From Desulfovibrionaceae bacterium UBA930 (GTDB taxonomy: Bacteria > Desulfobacterota > Desulfovibrionia > Desulfovibrionales > Desulfovibrionaceae), in the NCBI GenBank assembly GCA_002293605.1, contig DBDO01000234.1:1-15137 (forward strand): 15,137 nt of DNA, in the 5' to 3' direction. Shown piece by piece: positions 6,849-14,064 of this stretch. Numbering within the stretch: the first letter of the stretch is position 1; each line of letters opens with the position of its first letter. The position numbers were made by a program, and so were the translations under genes. The notes under the pieces are model-generated. The model had not been told where the DNA came from and ran no database searches. It saw nothing but the letters and a program-made list of their open reading frames with translations.

Positions 6849-7133
6849 ATGCAGTACGAATATGACCCCGCTAAAAGCGCCGCCAACAAAGAGAAGCACG
6901 GCATAGACTTCGAAGAAGCTCAGGCCCTTTGGCTTGACGAGTATCGAATTGAGATTGATACCCGCTCGGAAACCGAGGCGCGATACGCTCTTATCGGGCA
7001 GATGCCCGGCCAGCCATCTGGTCGGACATGGACGGCTATTTGCACGGACCGAGGCCAGAATATTCGCATTATTTCCGTTCGCCGTGCCCGCAAAGAGGAG
7101 GCCGCATTATATGAACAAGAAAAAAACAATTAG
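6849..7133 (+). CDS. brnT: BrnT-type toxin (RelE-like ribonuclease)
   Basis: 94 residues. The start MQYEYDPAKSAANKEKHGIDFEEA is the family hallmark (hydrophobic-aromatic-D-P-x-K, N, KHG, F-E-E-A). The C-terminal half IRIISVRRARKEEAALYE is also typical. BrnT proteins are RelE-fold RNases that block translation and are neutralised by BrnA. An in-frame TTG 33 bases upstream coincides with the -35 element and would add residues not typical of the family, so the ATG is chosen. Its 3' end overlaps brnA by 23 bases, the usual toxin-first order. Full length and apparently intact. Confidence 0.9.
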   Translation: MQYEYDPAKSAANKEKHGIDFEEAQALWLDEYRIEIDTRSETEARYALIGQMPGQPSGRTWTAICTDRGQNIRIISVRRARKEEAALYEQEKNN

Positions 7134-7362
7134 CGCTGAAGAATTTGATCGTATCTTTGACGAAGGCAGAGAAGATATCACCCAGTATCTCGATCTGGAA
7201 AACATTCGCCGCCCTGGCCGTGAGCCCAAGCGCGTCAATGTGGATTTTCCCGCCTGGATGGTGAACGCTATGGACAGGGAGGCTGACCGCATAGGCATTA
7301 CCCGGCAGGCGTTCATTAAGGTCGTTGTGGCCGAGCGCCTTGGAGCGCTTGGCCGGGCGTAG
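7111..7362 (+). CDS. brnA: BrnA-type antitoxin (ribbon-helix-helix)
   Basis: 83 residues starting MNKKKTISAEEFDRIFDEGRED, the toxin-binding N-terminal part. A C-terminal ribbon-helix-helix DNA-binding segment follows (RVNVDFPAWMVNAMDREADR, then IGITRQAFIKVVVAERL). AGAGGAGG 9-10 bases before the ATG, inside brnT, supports the start. BrnA binds BrnT, and the complex represses the shared promoter in studied systems. Oddity: the last residues (ALGRA) and the stop codon lie inside the 35-base repeat also found after gatB, so the natural C-terminus may have been replaced by the repeat. Confidence 0.88.
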   Translation: MNKKKTISAEEFDRIFDEGREDITQYLDLENIRRPGREPKRVNVDFPAWMVNAMDREADRIGITRQAFIKVVVAERLGALGRA

Positions 7363-7378
7363 GAGGGCTGCGCGCCCG
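7344..7378 (+). repeat. 35-base repeat copy 2 (overlaps the brnA stop codon)
   Basis: Matches 6049-6083 at 33 of 35 positions. It supplies the final five codons and the TAG of brnA and forms the CGGGCG/CGCCCG stem. Confidence 0.75.
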
Positions 7379-7380
7379 CC

Positions 7381-7466
7381 GAAATACGAGGTATTTCTCG
7401 AGGCAAGGCGGGGTCACGCCCCCCGTTGCAGCCGATACATAGAAATTGCAGGAAGTAGTTTCTATG
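7381..7466. other. Cluster of hairpins between convergent brnA and the beta-propeller gene
   Basis: Three possible stems lie one after another: GAAATAC-GAG-GTATTTC (7381-7397, perfect), an imperfect GC-rich stem around GGCAAGGCGGGG (7402-7430), and CATAGAAA (7438-7445) with TTTCTATG (7459-7466, perfect). They lie between two converging genes and probably form 3' ends for one or both transcripts, although no classical T-run follows. Confidence 0.45.
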
Positions 7467-7477
7467 GAGAACCCAAA

Positions 7478-8455
7478 TCAGTATTCCGGCGCTTCGCAGG
7501 GCGGTGGATACTTCAGACCCTCTTCCGCCAGATCAGGAGGCAGCGCGCGCAGGCAGGCGGCAACCGGCAACATGATATCCTGTTGCCAGGGCAGGATATC
7601 ATAAATTTCTCCGACAGCTCCCAGATCCAGGCGCTGGGTGCCTCCATCGGGCTGTAGCACAAAAAGGGCCATGCCCCTGGCATTTTCCGTCCTGCGCGCG
7701 CTGCTGCCGCCCAGAACCCAGCGTCCATCATCCAAAGGCAGAGCCCCGCGCAAAAAATGATGTTCCGAGATCAGGATGCGCTCTTCTTCCACAAACTGCA
7801 CCCGCTCTCCCCGCACCTGTGGGGCCAGACGCACGAACTCGCCCGTGGCCGAAGCGCAGCAATACAGACGATCTGTATGCCAGACCAGTGAATGCGGACA
7901 GTCCAGGCCCGCGCCTACCACCCTGCCCACATTGCGGCCCTGGCGTTTTTCCAGCGAGAGCAAGAGGCCGTAGCCGCCTTTTTGCCAGGCAGCACCCGGC
8001 ACGTTCACCACACGGTAGGGCCGGTAATTGAAACATGAAGCCACAAGACCATAAGGAGTCATGACAAAATCATTCAGGTGGATGGCATCTGGCCCGACTT
8101 GCTCCCAGCCTTCAAGAGGAAAAAATTCCATCATGCCCTGCAAATCCTGCCCAAAGACCAGCAAGCGGGAATTGCCCGTATCCGCAACGCCAATCCCCAT
8201 GCCCGCAAGCGGGTGCACGCTGTGCGCCAGATTCTCATAAGGGCCGGGCAGAGCGATTCTCGTCAACCGGCCATCCGCCCCGATACGGGTAAGGGCGTTG
8301 TCCGAAGCAAGCAGCAGAGCCCGGTTCGCCTTGTCATAAGCCGCTCCGCAGGCCCTAATGCGGTCAGAGGGACAGTACCAGAAGGCCTCCCCCTGCTCCA
8401 GGTCAACGCCGATAAGGGAAACCAGGGTATTCACGCAGCTTACGAGGAGTTTCAT
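7478..8455 (-). CDS. Beta-propeller-like protein of unknown function (DUF4915/TIGR03032-like)
   Basis: 325 residues with no signal peptide or membrane segment, so probably cytoplasmic. It is built of repeated strand-turn units (LLLASDNALTRI, GVADTGNSRLLVF, LVWHTDRLYCCASATGEFVRL, WVLGGSSARRTENARGMALF), suggesting a beta-propeller. The pattern HLND (126-129), PHSLVWH...RLY (187-198), S-A-T-G-E (202-206), FLRG (234-237) and GGSSARR (249-255) resembles DUF4915/TIGR03032 proteins, which are of unknown role. That assignment is from memory of the pattern and is only moderate. AAGGAC about 8 bases before the ATG is a plausible ribosome binding site. It diverges from znuA across 137 bases. Confidence 0.6.
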   Translation of the reverse strand: MKLLVSCVNTLVSLIGVDLEQGEAFWYCPSDRIRACGAAYDKANRALLLASDNALTRIGADGRLTRIALPGPYENLAHSVHPLAGMGIGVADTGNSRLLVFGQDLQGMMEFFPLEGWEQVGPDAIHLNDFVMTPYGLVASCFNYRPYRVVNVPGAAWQKGGYGLLLSLEKRQGRNVGRVVGAGLDCPHSLVWHTDRLYCCASATGEFVRLAPQVRGERVQFVEEERILISEHHFLRGALPLDDGRWVLGGSSARRTENARGMALFVLQPDGGTQRLDLGAVGEIYDILPWQQDIMLPVAACLRALPPDLAEEGLKYPPPCEAPEY

Positions 8456-8523
8456 AGGACTGTCCTTCAGAGTGTTTGCGCTCGGACGCGGGTATGCATG
8501 AAGATGACAGGATAGTTCCAGAC

Positions 8524-8553
8524 TTTACATAGGGCGAAAAAAAGCGCAATACT
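8524..8553 (+). promoter_or_regulatory. Candidate znuACB promoter
   Basis: TTTACA (8524-8529), an 18-base spacer and AATACT (8548-8553), 39 bases before the znuA ATG. No palindrome resembling a known Zur box was visible nearby. Confidence 0.4.
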
Positions 8554-8592
8554 GAAAAGCACCAATGATTCCAACAAAAAGGAGCGCAGGCT

Positions 8593-9567
8593 ATGCTACG
8601 CTTTCTCTCTTCTTTTTTTCTTTTTTCGTGCCTTGTCTGCCTTTTCGCCCGCCCCGCCCTTGCGGCGCACAATCCCCCTTCTCCTTTGCCCGTGCTGGTC
8701 AGCATCGCGCCGCAAAAATTTCTGGTTGAGCGTATTGCCGGGGATGCCGTAAGCGTGACCGTCATGGTCAAGCCCGGTTCCGACCCGCACAGCTATGAGC
8801 CCTCGCCCTCGCAAGTGCAGGCAGCAAGCGCTGCCGCGCTCTGGTTCACTCTCGGTCTGCCCTTTGAGGAGGCCTGGGTGCCGCGCATTACCGGCAATGC
8901 GCCCCGGCTTGCGGCAGTATCCATGATTTCCGGCATCACGAGGCTCAAAAGTGAGGATAGTGACCACGATGAAAATGCTGCGGCAAAGAAAGCGGAACGG
9001 CACGGGCATGAGGCGCAGGGGAAGGCTGCAAAGGAACATGGGCATGAGCACGGAGGAGAAGACCCCCATGTCTGGCTTTCTCCCATGCTTGTGCGCCGGA
9101 TGCTGCCGACCATAACACGGGCCTTGAGCAAGCAGTTGCCGGATATGGCCGCCCGCTTTCTGGCCAATGAAAAAGCCCTGGACGCGGAACTTGAGGCCCT
9201 GGATGGCAAGCTGGCGGACATGTTCCAGCCCGTCCCCCTTGAAAAGCGGATCTTTCTCAGCTTCCATCCTTCCTGGCGCTACTTCGCCTACAACTACCAA
9301 CTGACCGAACTGTCCATCGAAGTCGATGGCAAGGAACCCGCCCCCAGGGAGTTGCAGGAAGTCGCAAATGCCGCCAAAACTTACGGCCTGAGCGTGATCT
9401 TTGTCGAGCCGCAGTTCCCCAGGGCTGCGGCCCGTGCCATAGCCCAGAATCTGGGCGCGAGCCTTGTCGAAGCCGACCCCCTGGCCGAAAATCTGCCCTC
9501 CTTGTATCTTTCTTTTGCCGAGAAGCTCCTGCGCTCTTTTGAGAGCGTCCGCGTGTATGAGCATTGA
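8593..9567 (+). CDS. znuA: Zinc ABC transporter, periplasmic zinc-binding protein
   Basis: 324 residues of the cluster-9 (ZnuA/TroA) metal-binding family. The signal peptide covers about residues 1-24 (hydrophobic run, ARPALA cleavage). Metal-site residues are visible: H66 in SDPHSYEPSPSQ, H159 in DPHVWLSP, H225 in SFHPSW and an acidic position near the end (D295 in EADPL). A His- and acid-rich loop at about 121-156 (DSDHDE, HGHE, EHGHEHGGEDPH) is characteristic of zinc rather than manganese members. AAGGAG 9 bases before the ATG supports the start. It overlaps znuC by 11 bases. Confidence 0.93.
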   Translation: MLRFLSSFFLFSCLVCLFARPALAAHNPPSPLPVLVSIAPQKFLVERIAGDAVSVTVMVKPGSDPHSYEPSPSQVQAASAAALWFTLGLPFEEAWVPRITGNAPRLAAVSMISGITRLKSEDSDHDENAAAKKAERHGHEAQGKAAKEHGHEHGGEDPHVWLSPMLVRRMLPTITRALSKQLPDMAARFLANEKALDAELEALDGKLADMFQPVPLEKRIFLSFHPSWRYFAYNYQLTELSIEVDGKEPAPRELQEVANAAKTYGLSVIFVEPQFPRAAARAIAQNLGASLVEADPLAENLPSLYLSFAEKLLRSFESVRVYEH

Positions 9568-10477
9568 AGAAATAAAAACCGCCCCCCTGCCTCTGGCAGC
9601 GCCCCTGGCTTCTGCCGCAGATCTTCCGGCTGTGGTCCTGTCCGATCTTGCTTTTTCTCATGAACGCGGCGTTCCGGTTCTTGAAGATGTAAACCTGAAT
9701 GTGGGCCAGGGGGACTTTCTGGCTCTTCTCGGCCCGAACGGCGGCGGCAAAAGCACACTGCTGCGCCTGATTCTGGGACTTGAGCAGCCCTGCTGCGGCA
9801 GCATCACCGTGTTTGGTCGCCCGCCTGCCGAAGGCAGTCGGCAAATCGGGTATGTGCCGCAATTTTCCTCCATGCAGCGTGATTTTCCGGCCTCGGTGCT
9901 GGATATGGTGCTTATGGGCGGGGCCAGCCCTGATCGCAGAGGCGGCAGTTGGGAAAGCGGCCCGGCAGCGAGGGAGCGGGCGCGCAGCTACCTTGATCTG
10001 CTCGGCCTTGGCGGGTTGGAAAAGCGAGGCATCGGCGCTCTTTCCGGCGGGCAGCGCCAGCGCGCCCTGGTGGCGCGCGCGCTTATGGGGAGCAATCAAA
10101 AGCTGGACGCCAGAGAGGCCCCGTGCGCCGCTCCATCCCCTTTTCTTCTGCTGCTGGATGAACCCACAGCCAGCATAGACCCCGAAGGCAAGTTCTGCTT
10201 CTATGAATTTCTGGACAGGCTGCGCGGGCATATCACCATTATTGTAGTCAGCCACGATCTCTTCGTGGCCTCCCCTTTTTTCAGCGGCATTGTCTTTGTC
10301 AACAAAACCGTGACCGAGCTTGAGCAGAGCGGCCTTTCGCCGGAAAACCTGACCCTGCTCTTTGGCAAACACCTGCACGACTGCCCGATTGCCGACTTGC
10401 AGCACGCTGGCAACAGTCCGCGCCACGAGGGATGCACGCACCCTTCCTGTTGGCCTGACAGGGGAAACACTGTTTGA
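9557..10477 (+). CDS. znuC: Zinc ABC transporter, ATP-binding protein
   Basis: 306 residues. Walker A GPNGGGKST (59-67), Q-loop YVPQFSS (Q102), signature LSGGQRQ (162-168), Walker B LLLLDEPTAS (197-206) and switch VSHD (H233). The family usually runs directly from signature helix to Walker B; here about 15-19 extra residues (178-196, GSNQKLDAREAPCAAPSPF) sit between. The C-terminal tail (272-298) is rich in His and Cys (HLHDC, RHEGCTHPSC) and might bind metal. The start at 9557 follows the znuA overlap; an upstream in-frame start would lie deep inside znuA. It powers the importer formed with ZnuA and ZnuB. Confidence 0.92.
   Translation: MSIEEIKTAPLPLAAPLASAADLPAVVLSDLAFSHERGVPVLEDVNLNVGQGDFLALLGPNGGGKSTLLRLILGLEQPCCGSITVFGRPPAEGSRQIGYVPQFSSMQRDFPASVLDMVLMGGASPDRRGGSWESGPAARERARSYLDLLGLGGLEKRGIGALSGGQRQRALVARALMGSNQKLDAREAPCAAPSPFLLLLDEPTASIDPEGKFCFYEFLDRLRGHITIIVVSHDLFVASPFFSGIVFVNKTVTELEQSGLSPENLTLLFGKHLHDCPIADLQHAGNSPRHEGCTHPSCWPDRGNTV
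10460..10476 (+). promoter_or_regulatory. Ribosome binding site and TTG start of znuB
   Basis: AGGGGA (about 10460-10465) stands about 8 bases before TTG at 10474, which overlaps the znuC stop as TTGA. The in-frame ATG at 10483 would be about 17 bases away, too far, so TTG is preferred. Confidence 0.55.
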
Positions 10478-11313
10478 GCGACATGCTTGCCTCGCCCTTT
10501 ATGCATAGCGCCGCTCTGGCCTCTCTGCTTGCGGCAGTGGCCTGCGGCATTGTGGGCACGCTTGTGGTGCAGAGCCGCCTGACCTTTCTTGCGGGCGGGG
10601 CTTCCCACGCCGCCTATGGCGGCATCGGCATTGCCTTTCACTGGTCTTTGCCGGTTCTGCCCTGCACCCTGCTTTTTTCCCTGGCCGCCTCCCTGCTTAT
10701 GGGCGCGCTTTGTCTGCGCGGCGAGTGCCGTGACGATAGCTATGCGGGCAAGGTGGATACGGCGGTGGGGGTGCTCTGGGCCGCAGGCATGGCCTTTGGC
10801 ATAATTCTGGTTGAGTGCACGCCCGGTTATGCGGGCGAGTTAATGGGCTTTCTCTTTGGCAGCATACTCACTGTGCCGGGCGATGATCTTGCCGTTATGG
10901 CCTGTTTTGATGTGCTGTTGCTTGCCTTGCTCGGCTGCTTTCGCCAGGGGCTGTGGGCGCTCTGCCTGGATCGCGAATTCGCCCGTGCCAGGGGCTTGCC
11001 GGTAAAGGCCCTGTTTCTGCTCCTGGTGGGCATGACCGCCGTGGCCGTGGTCATGCTCATTCGCATCGTGGGCCTGATTCTGGTGCTGGCCCTTTTGACC
11101 ATTCCCCCCTATCTGGCCAGAAGCTTCTGCAATTCGCTGTACTCCACCATGCTGGCCGCCGGGACGCTCTCCCTGCTCTTTTGCCTGGCCGGACTCACAC
11201 TTTCCTGGCATGCCGACCTTTCCTCCGGGGCCTCCATCATTGCCGTGGCTGCCGCCGCCTATTTTCTGGCCCATATTCCCGGATTTTTTACACAAAGAAT
11301 GCGTAAAAACTGA
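10474..11313 (+). CDS. znuB: Zinc ABC transporter, membrane permease
   Basis: 279 residues, almost entirely hydrophobic with about 8 membrane segments, of the ABC-3 (ZnuB/MntB) permease family. Seen: AALASLLAAVACGIVGTLVV, the early motif FLAGGASHAAYGGIGIAF, GYAGELMGFLFGSIL, DREFARARGLPVK (the cytoplasmic coupling region) and IVGLILVLALLTIPPYLARS. It completes the znuA-znuC-znuB operon, overlapping znuC by 4 bases. The likely start is TTG; ATG at 10483 would shorten it by 3 residues. Confidence 0.92.
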   Translation: MSDMLASPFMHSAALASLLAAVACGIVGTLVVQSRLTFLAGGASHAAYGGIGIAFHWSLPVLPCTLLFSLAASLLMGALCLRGECRDDSYAGKVDTAVGVLWAAGMAFGIILVECTPGYAGELMGFLFGSILTVPGDDLAVMACFDVLLLALLGCFRQGLWALCLDREFARARGLPVKALFLLLVGMTAVAVVMLIRIVGLILVLALLTIPPYLARSFCNSLYSTMLAAGTLSLLFCLAGLTLSWHADLSSGASIIAVAAAAYFLAHIPGFFTQRMRKN

Positions 11314-11324
11314 TTCTTTCTCTC

Positions 11325-11351
11325 TTGCACTATAGATATTTTCAATATAAT
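11325..11351 (+). promoter_or_regulatory. Promoter of the LysR-type gene, apparently leaderless
   Basis: TATAAT (11346-11351) is a perfect -10. TTGCAC (11325-11330) is a fair -35 at 15 bases, shorter than ideal. The ATG at 11359 falls about where transcription should start, and no Shine-Dalgarno is present. An inverted repeat ATATT-TTC-AATAT (about 11336-11348) overlaps the -10 and could be a binding site for the regulator itself. Confidence 0.55.
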
Positions 11352-11358
11352 ATGCCGC

Positions 11359-12336
11359 ATGTTTGATCTGCGTAAAATAGAAGCCTTTTGCAAAGTGTGC
11401 GAACAGCGCAGCTTCTCCAAGGCAGGGGAAGCGCTTTTTCTCTCGCAGCCGACCGTGAGCGCGCATATTCAGTCGCTGGAGCGGGAGTTCGAGGTGCGTC
11501 TGCTTGACCGCATGGGCCGCACTGTATTGCCCACCCCTGCCGGGGCAGTGCTCTACCGTTACGCCAAGCAGGCTTTTTCCCAGCTTGAAGAGGCCAAGGT
11601 GGAAATACGCGCTCTGGCCATGGAAGTTACCGGCGATCTGCATATCGGCAGCAGCAGTATTCCCGCCCACCATGTGCTGCCGGAGATTTTGTCCGGCTTT
11701 GCTGCCCTGCACCCCAAAGTGCAGCCCAAGCTTACCGTGAGCTCTTCCCTCGCTGTTGCCCGCATGGTGCTGGAAGGTGATCTGATGGCCGGTATTGTCG
11801 GCAACAACGCCATTACAGACCCGGATCTGATAGCCTCCCCCATGCTGGAAAGCGATATCGTCATTATCGCGCCCGCGCGCATGGAGATGCCGCCCTGTGT
11901 TGAAGGCTCAAAGGGGCCGGGCGCGCTTGCTGAGATCAGCTTTGCGAGCGCCTGCTCTCTCAACTGGATTTTGCGGGAAAGCGCCTCTTCCACCCGGCGC
12001 GCTTTTGAAGATGCCCTGCGCCAAGCCGGGCACGACACGCGCCTTTTGCGTCCGCGCCTTATGGTGGACAGTTCCCACGCCGCCGTACAGTATGTGCGCG
12101 CGGGCCTTGGCGTGAGCGCTGCGGCCCGCATCGAGGTGCAGCGCATTCTTGAACGGGGCGAGGTGCGCGCCTTCAGCATTGCCGGGGTGCATGCCAAACG
12201 GCGCTTTTCCTGCGTGGTCAATGCGCGGCGTATGCCCTTCCCCATTGCCACAGTATTTCGCAACTACCTGCTCTGCGCAACCGCCCATCTGCACCCCGGT
12301 CAGCATGACAGGGATGAAGTCCCTCTCCTTGCGTAA
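11359..12336 (+). CDS. LysR-family transcriptional regulator
   Basis: 325 residues. The N-terminal winged helix-turn-helix is typical: MFDLRKIEAFCKVCEQRSFS, then KAGEALFLSQPTVSAHIQSL and LLDRMGRTVLPTPAG. An effector-binding domain follows from about residue 90 (GDLHIGSSSIPAHHVLPEIL, ...AGIVGNN...VRAGLGVSA). It is 45 bases downstream of znuB on the same strand but has its own promoter. Its target is not evident: candidates are the zinc operon, corA or a distant gene. LysR proteins usually sense small organic molecules or inorganic ions and often regulate a divergent neighbour, but here no gene diverges. Confidence 0.92.
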   Translation: MFDLRKIEAFCKVCEQRSFSKAGEALFLSQPTVSAHIQSLEREFEVRLLDRMGRTVLPTPAGAVLYRYAKQAFSQLEEAKVEIRALAMEVTGDLHIGSSSIPAHHVLPEILSGFAALHPKVQPKLTVSSSLAVARMVLEGDLMAGIVGNNAITDPDLIASPMLESDIVIIAPARMEMPPCVEGSKGPGALAEISFASACSLNWILRESASSTRRAFEDALRQAGHDTRLLRPRLMVDSSHAAVQYVRAGLGVSAAARIEVQRILERGEVRAFSIAGVHAKRRFSCVVNARRMPFPIATVFRNYLLCATAHLHPGQHDRDEVPLLA

Positions 12337-12414
12337 ACACAGTTCGTCCCCGTAAGCACCCCCTATCCTCCTCTATCTGCCCCTTTCCAGCGCCGCCTGC
12401 CTGATGAGAAGACG

Positions 12415-12443
12415 CTGGCAAATTATAGATAAGCTGATATATT
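12415..12443 (+). promoter_or_regulatory. Candidate corA promoter
   Basis: CTGGCA (12415-12420), a 17-base spacer and TATATT (12438-12443), 57 bases before the corA ATG. It lies in the 164-base gap after the LysR gene. Confidence 0.4.
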
Positions 12444-12500
12444 CGCAAAAGTAAAAAAGCCAGCCCCTGCCCGACACTCCACTTCAAGGCGGATTCCTTC

Positions 12501-13457
12501 ATGATCAACAGCTATACCCTGCAATCCGGAACCCCTGTGCCTATAGAGGAGCATGAAGCCGTACTCCTCTATGCCGAGGCCTGCGAGGAGGCTGTTATCT
12601 GGATTGACCTTGTGGCCCCCACGCCTGAAGAATGCGAGCGCGTGGGCAGGCGCTTCAGCATTCCCCCTGAACATATGCACGCGGCCCTGGACTTCAACGA
12701 GCGCCCCAGAATCGAATACGCCGACAATATATTGCTTATTGTTGCGCGCATGCCCTACACCAGGCACAATGCCTCGCACAGGCTTACCTGCCCCGTGGCC
12801 GCCATTTGCACGCCCGAGGTCGTCATCACTATTTGCCTGAAAAAAGACCTCTCCAGAAAACTCCTTTCCCACAAACTTCTGGGGACGGGGAACTGCTTTA
12901 CGGAGCGCCTGGCCCTCACCTTGCTGCTGCGCATCAGCACCGCCTTCATAGAAGAGCTGCACCATATGAACGAGCAGGTGGACCGCATGGAATCGGCCCT
13001 GAAGGAATCCATGCAGAATCAGGAACTCATTCGGATGCTACACATGGAAAAAACCCTGATCTACTTTCTTACCGCGCTCAAAGGTAACCAGACCATTCTG
13101 GAAAAATTCCATTCCGGAACCTTGCGCGCGATCAGCCCAGAATGCGAGGCCCTGCTGGACGATGCCGTTATCGAGAACAAACAGGCCATAGACATGGCCG
13201 AGATTTTCACCCAGATTATAGGCACCATCAGCGATGCCTTCGGGGCGATCGTCTCCAACAACCTGAATAAGGTGATGAAGGTGCTCACGGGCCTGACCAT
13301 AGTCTTCATGGTGCCCTCCATCATCGGCGCGCTTTACGGCATGAACGTGGCCCTGCCCCTTGCGGAGCACCCGCATGCCTTCACCCTGCTCTGCCTGCTC
13401 TGCTTCGGGGCTTCCTTTTCTTTGTTCCTGTTGCTGCGCAAACTGAACTGGATGTGA
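12501..13457 (+). CDS. corA: CorA-family magnesium/divalent metal channel
   Basis: 318 residues: a cytoplasmic alpha/beta and long-helix part (1 to about 255), then two membrane helices at the C-terminus. The selectivity motif YGMNV (GMN at 280-282) closes the first helix (LTGLTIVFMVPSIIGALYGM) and a short loop leads to the second (FTLLCLLCFGASFSLFLLLR). The basic end RKLNWM is usual for the family. It forms pentameric Mg2+ (sometimes Co2+/Ni2+) channels. AAGGCGG about 8 bases before the ATG may be the ribosome binding site. A single-gene unit. Confidence 0.9.
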   Translation: MINSYTLQSGTPVPIEEHEAVLLYAEACEEAVIWIDLVAPTPEECERVGRRFSIPPEHMHAALDFNERPRIEYADNILLIVARMPYTRHNASHRLTCPVAAICTPEVVITICLKKDLSRKLLSHKLLGTGNCFTERLALTLLLRISTAFIEELHHMNEQVDRMESALKESMQNQELIRMLHMEKTLIYFLTALKGNQTILEKFHSGTLRAISPECEALLDDAVIENKQAIDMAEIFTQIIGTISDAFGAIVSNNLNKVMKVLTGLTIVFMVPSIIGALYGMNVALPLAEHPHAFTLLCLLCFGASFSLFLLLRKLNWM

Positions 13458-13653
13458 GGGAAAGGCTAATTTTTCTGGCAGGCATATTTTTTTCGCCCTT
13501 TGATCTGAAACTTGTTGACAAGCGGGGCGGATTCAGGCAAACCGATTCTCGCGTGAGGGAACAGCGCTGTGAGAAAAAGCCGCTCTGGCGGGCTCTCTTT
13601 TAAAGACTGTTCAGTATGCAAGGTATTTTTGAAATTGGCGTTAGCCGCATTGT

Positions 13654-13729
<76 letters not shown>

Positions 13730-13737
13730 GAAATTAC

Positions 13738-13773
13738 AAGGGCTTGCGAGAGAAGATCGCAAGTCCTTTTTCG
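13738..13773 (+). terminator. Rho-independent terminator of tRNA-Ala
   Basis: Stem AAGGGCTTGCG (13738-13748) with CGCAAGTCCTT (13758-13768): 11 pairs including one G-T, a 9-base loop, followed by a T-rich run. It starts 9 bases after the CCA. Confidence 0.85.
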
Positions 13774-13833
13774 TTGCGATTAATTTTATACTACTCCTGT
13801 ACTACTTTTTTGAATGATATCGCTGTAAGTCGC

Positions 13834-13872
13834 CACCCAACCTGAGAAATCGGTGCACCCAACTTGAGAAAT
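13834..13872 (+). repeat. Two near-identical 17-base repeats, IS-end-like
   Basis: CACCCAACCTGAGAAAT (13834-13850) and CACCCAACTTGAGAAAT (13856-13872) differ at one base and start 22 bases apart. Repeated sub-terminal motifs ending in TGAGAAAT recall the multiple end repeats of IS21-family elements, but no IS genes or opposite end lie in the window. Confidence 0.55.
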
Positions 13873-13877
13873 TTAGC

Positions 13878-13898
13878 CGCCCCTTTCGGGGCGTTTTT
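13878..13898 (+). terminator. Orphan Rho-independent terminator
   Basis: CGCCCC-TTTC-GGGGCG followed by TTTTT. A textbook terminator, but no gene ends just upstream; the tRNA already has its own terminator about 110 bases earlier. It may belong to a lost gene or insertion element. Confidence 0.75.
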
Positions 13899-14064
13899 AC
13901 ATGGTTATGGAATCATTTTCGGAGCGCCTGCGGCGTCCCGTTTTGGATAGGGTTTTACCCGCATGTTCAGGCGCTTCATCCAGTCGGTTTTTAAGAAGAA
14001 GATATAGCGAAATTGCCGCAGGGTATGTTTTTCAGCCCTGTCTACACGTCACGGGCCTTGCAGC

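Noticed and set aside
8456..8592. Zur operator upstream of znuA
   Set aside because: No AT-rich palindrome resembling known Zur boxes was visible in the divergent gap; the class of Zur site in this lineage may differ.
9257..10441. 394-codon open frame on the minus strand opposite znuA/znuC
   Set aside because: It is antisense to two clear genes and has no recognisable protein motif; long shadow frames are expected in GC-rich DNA.
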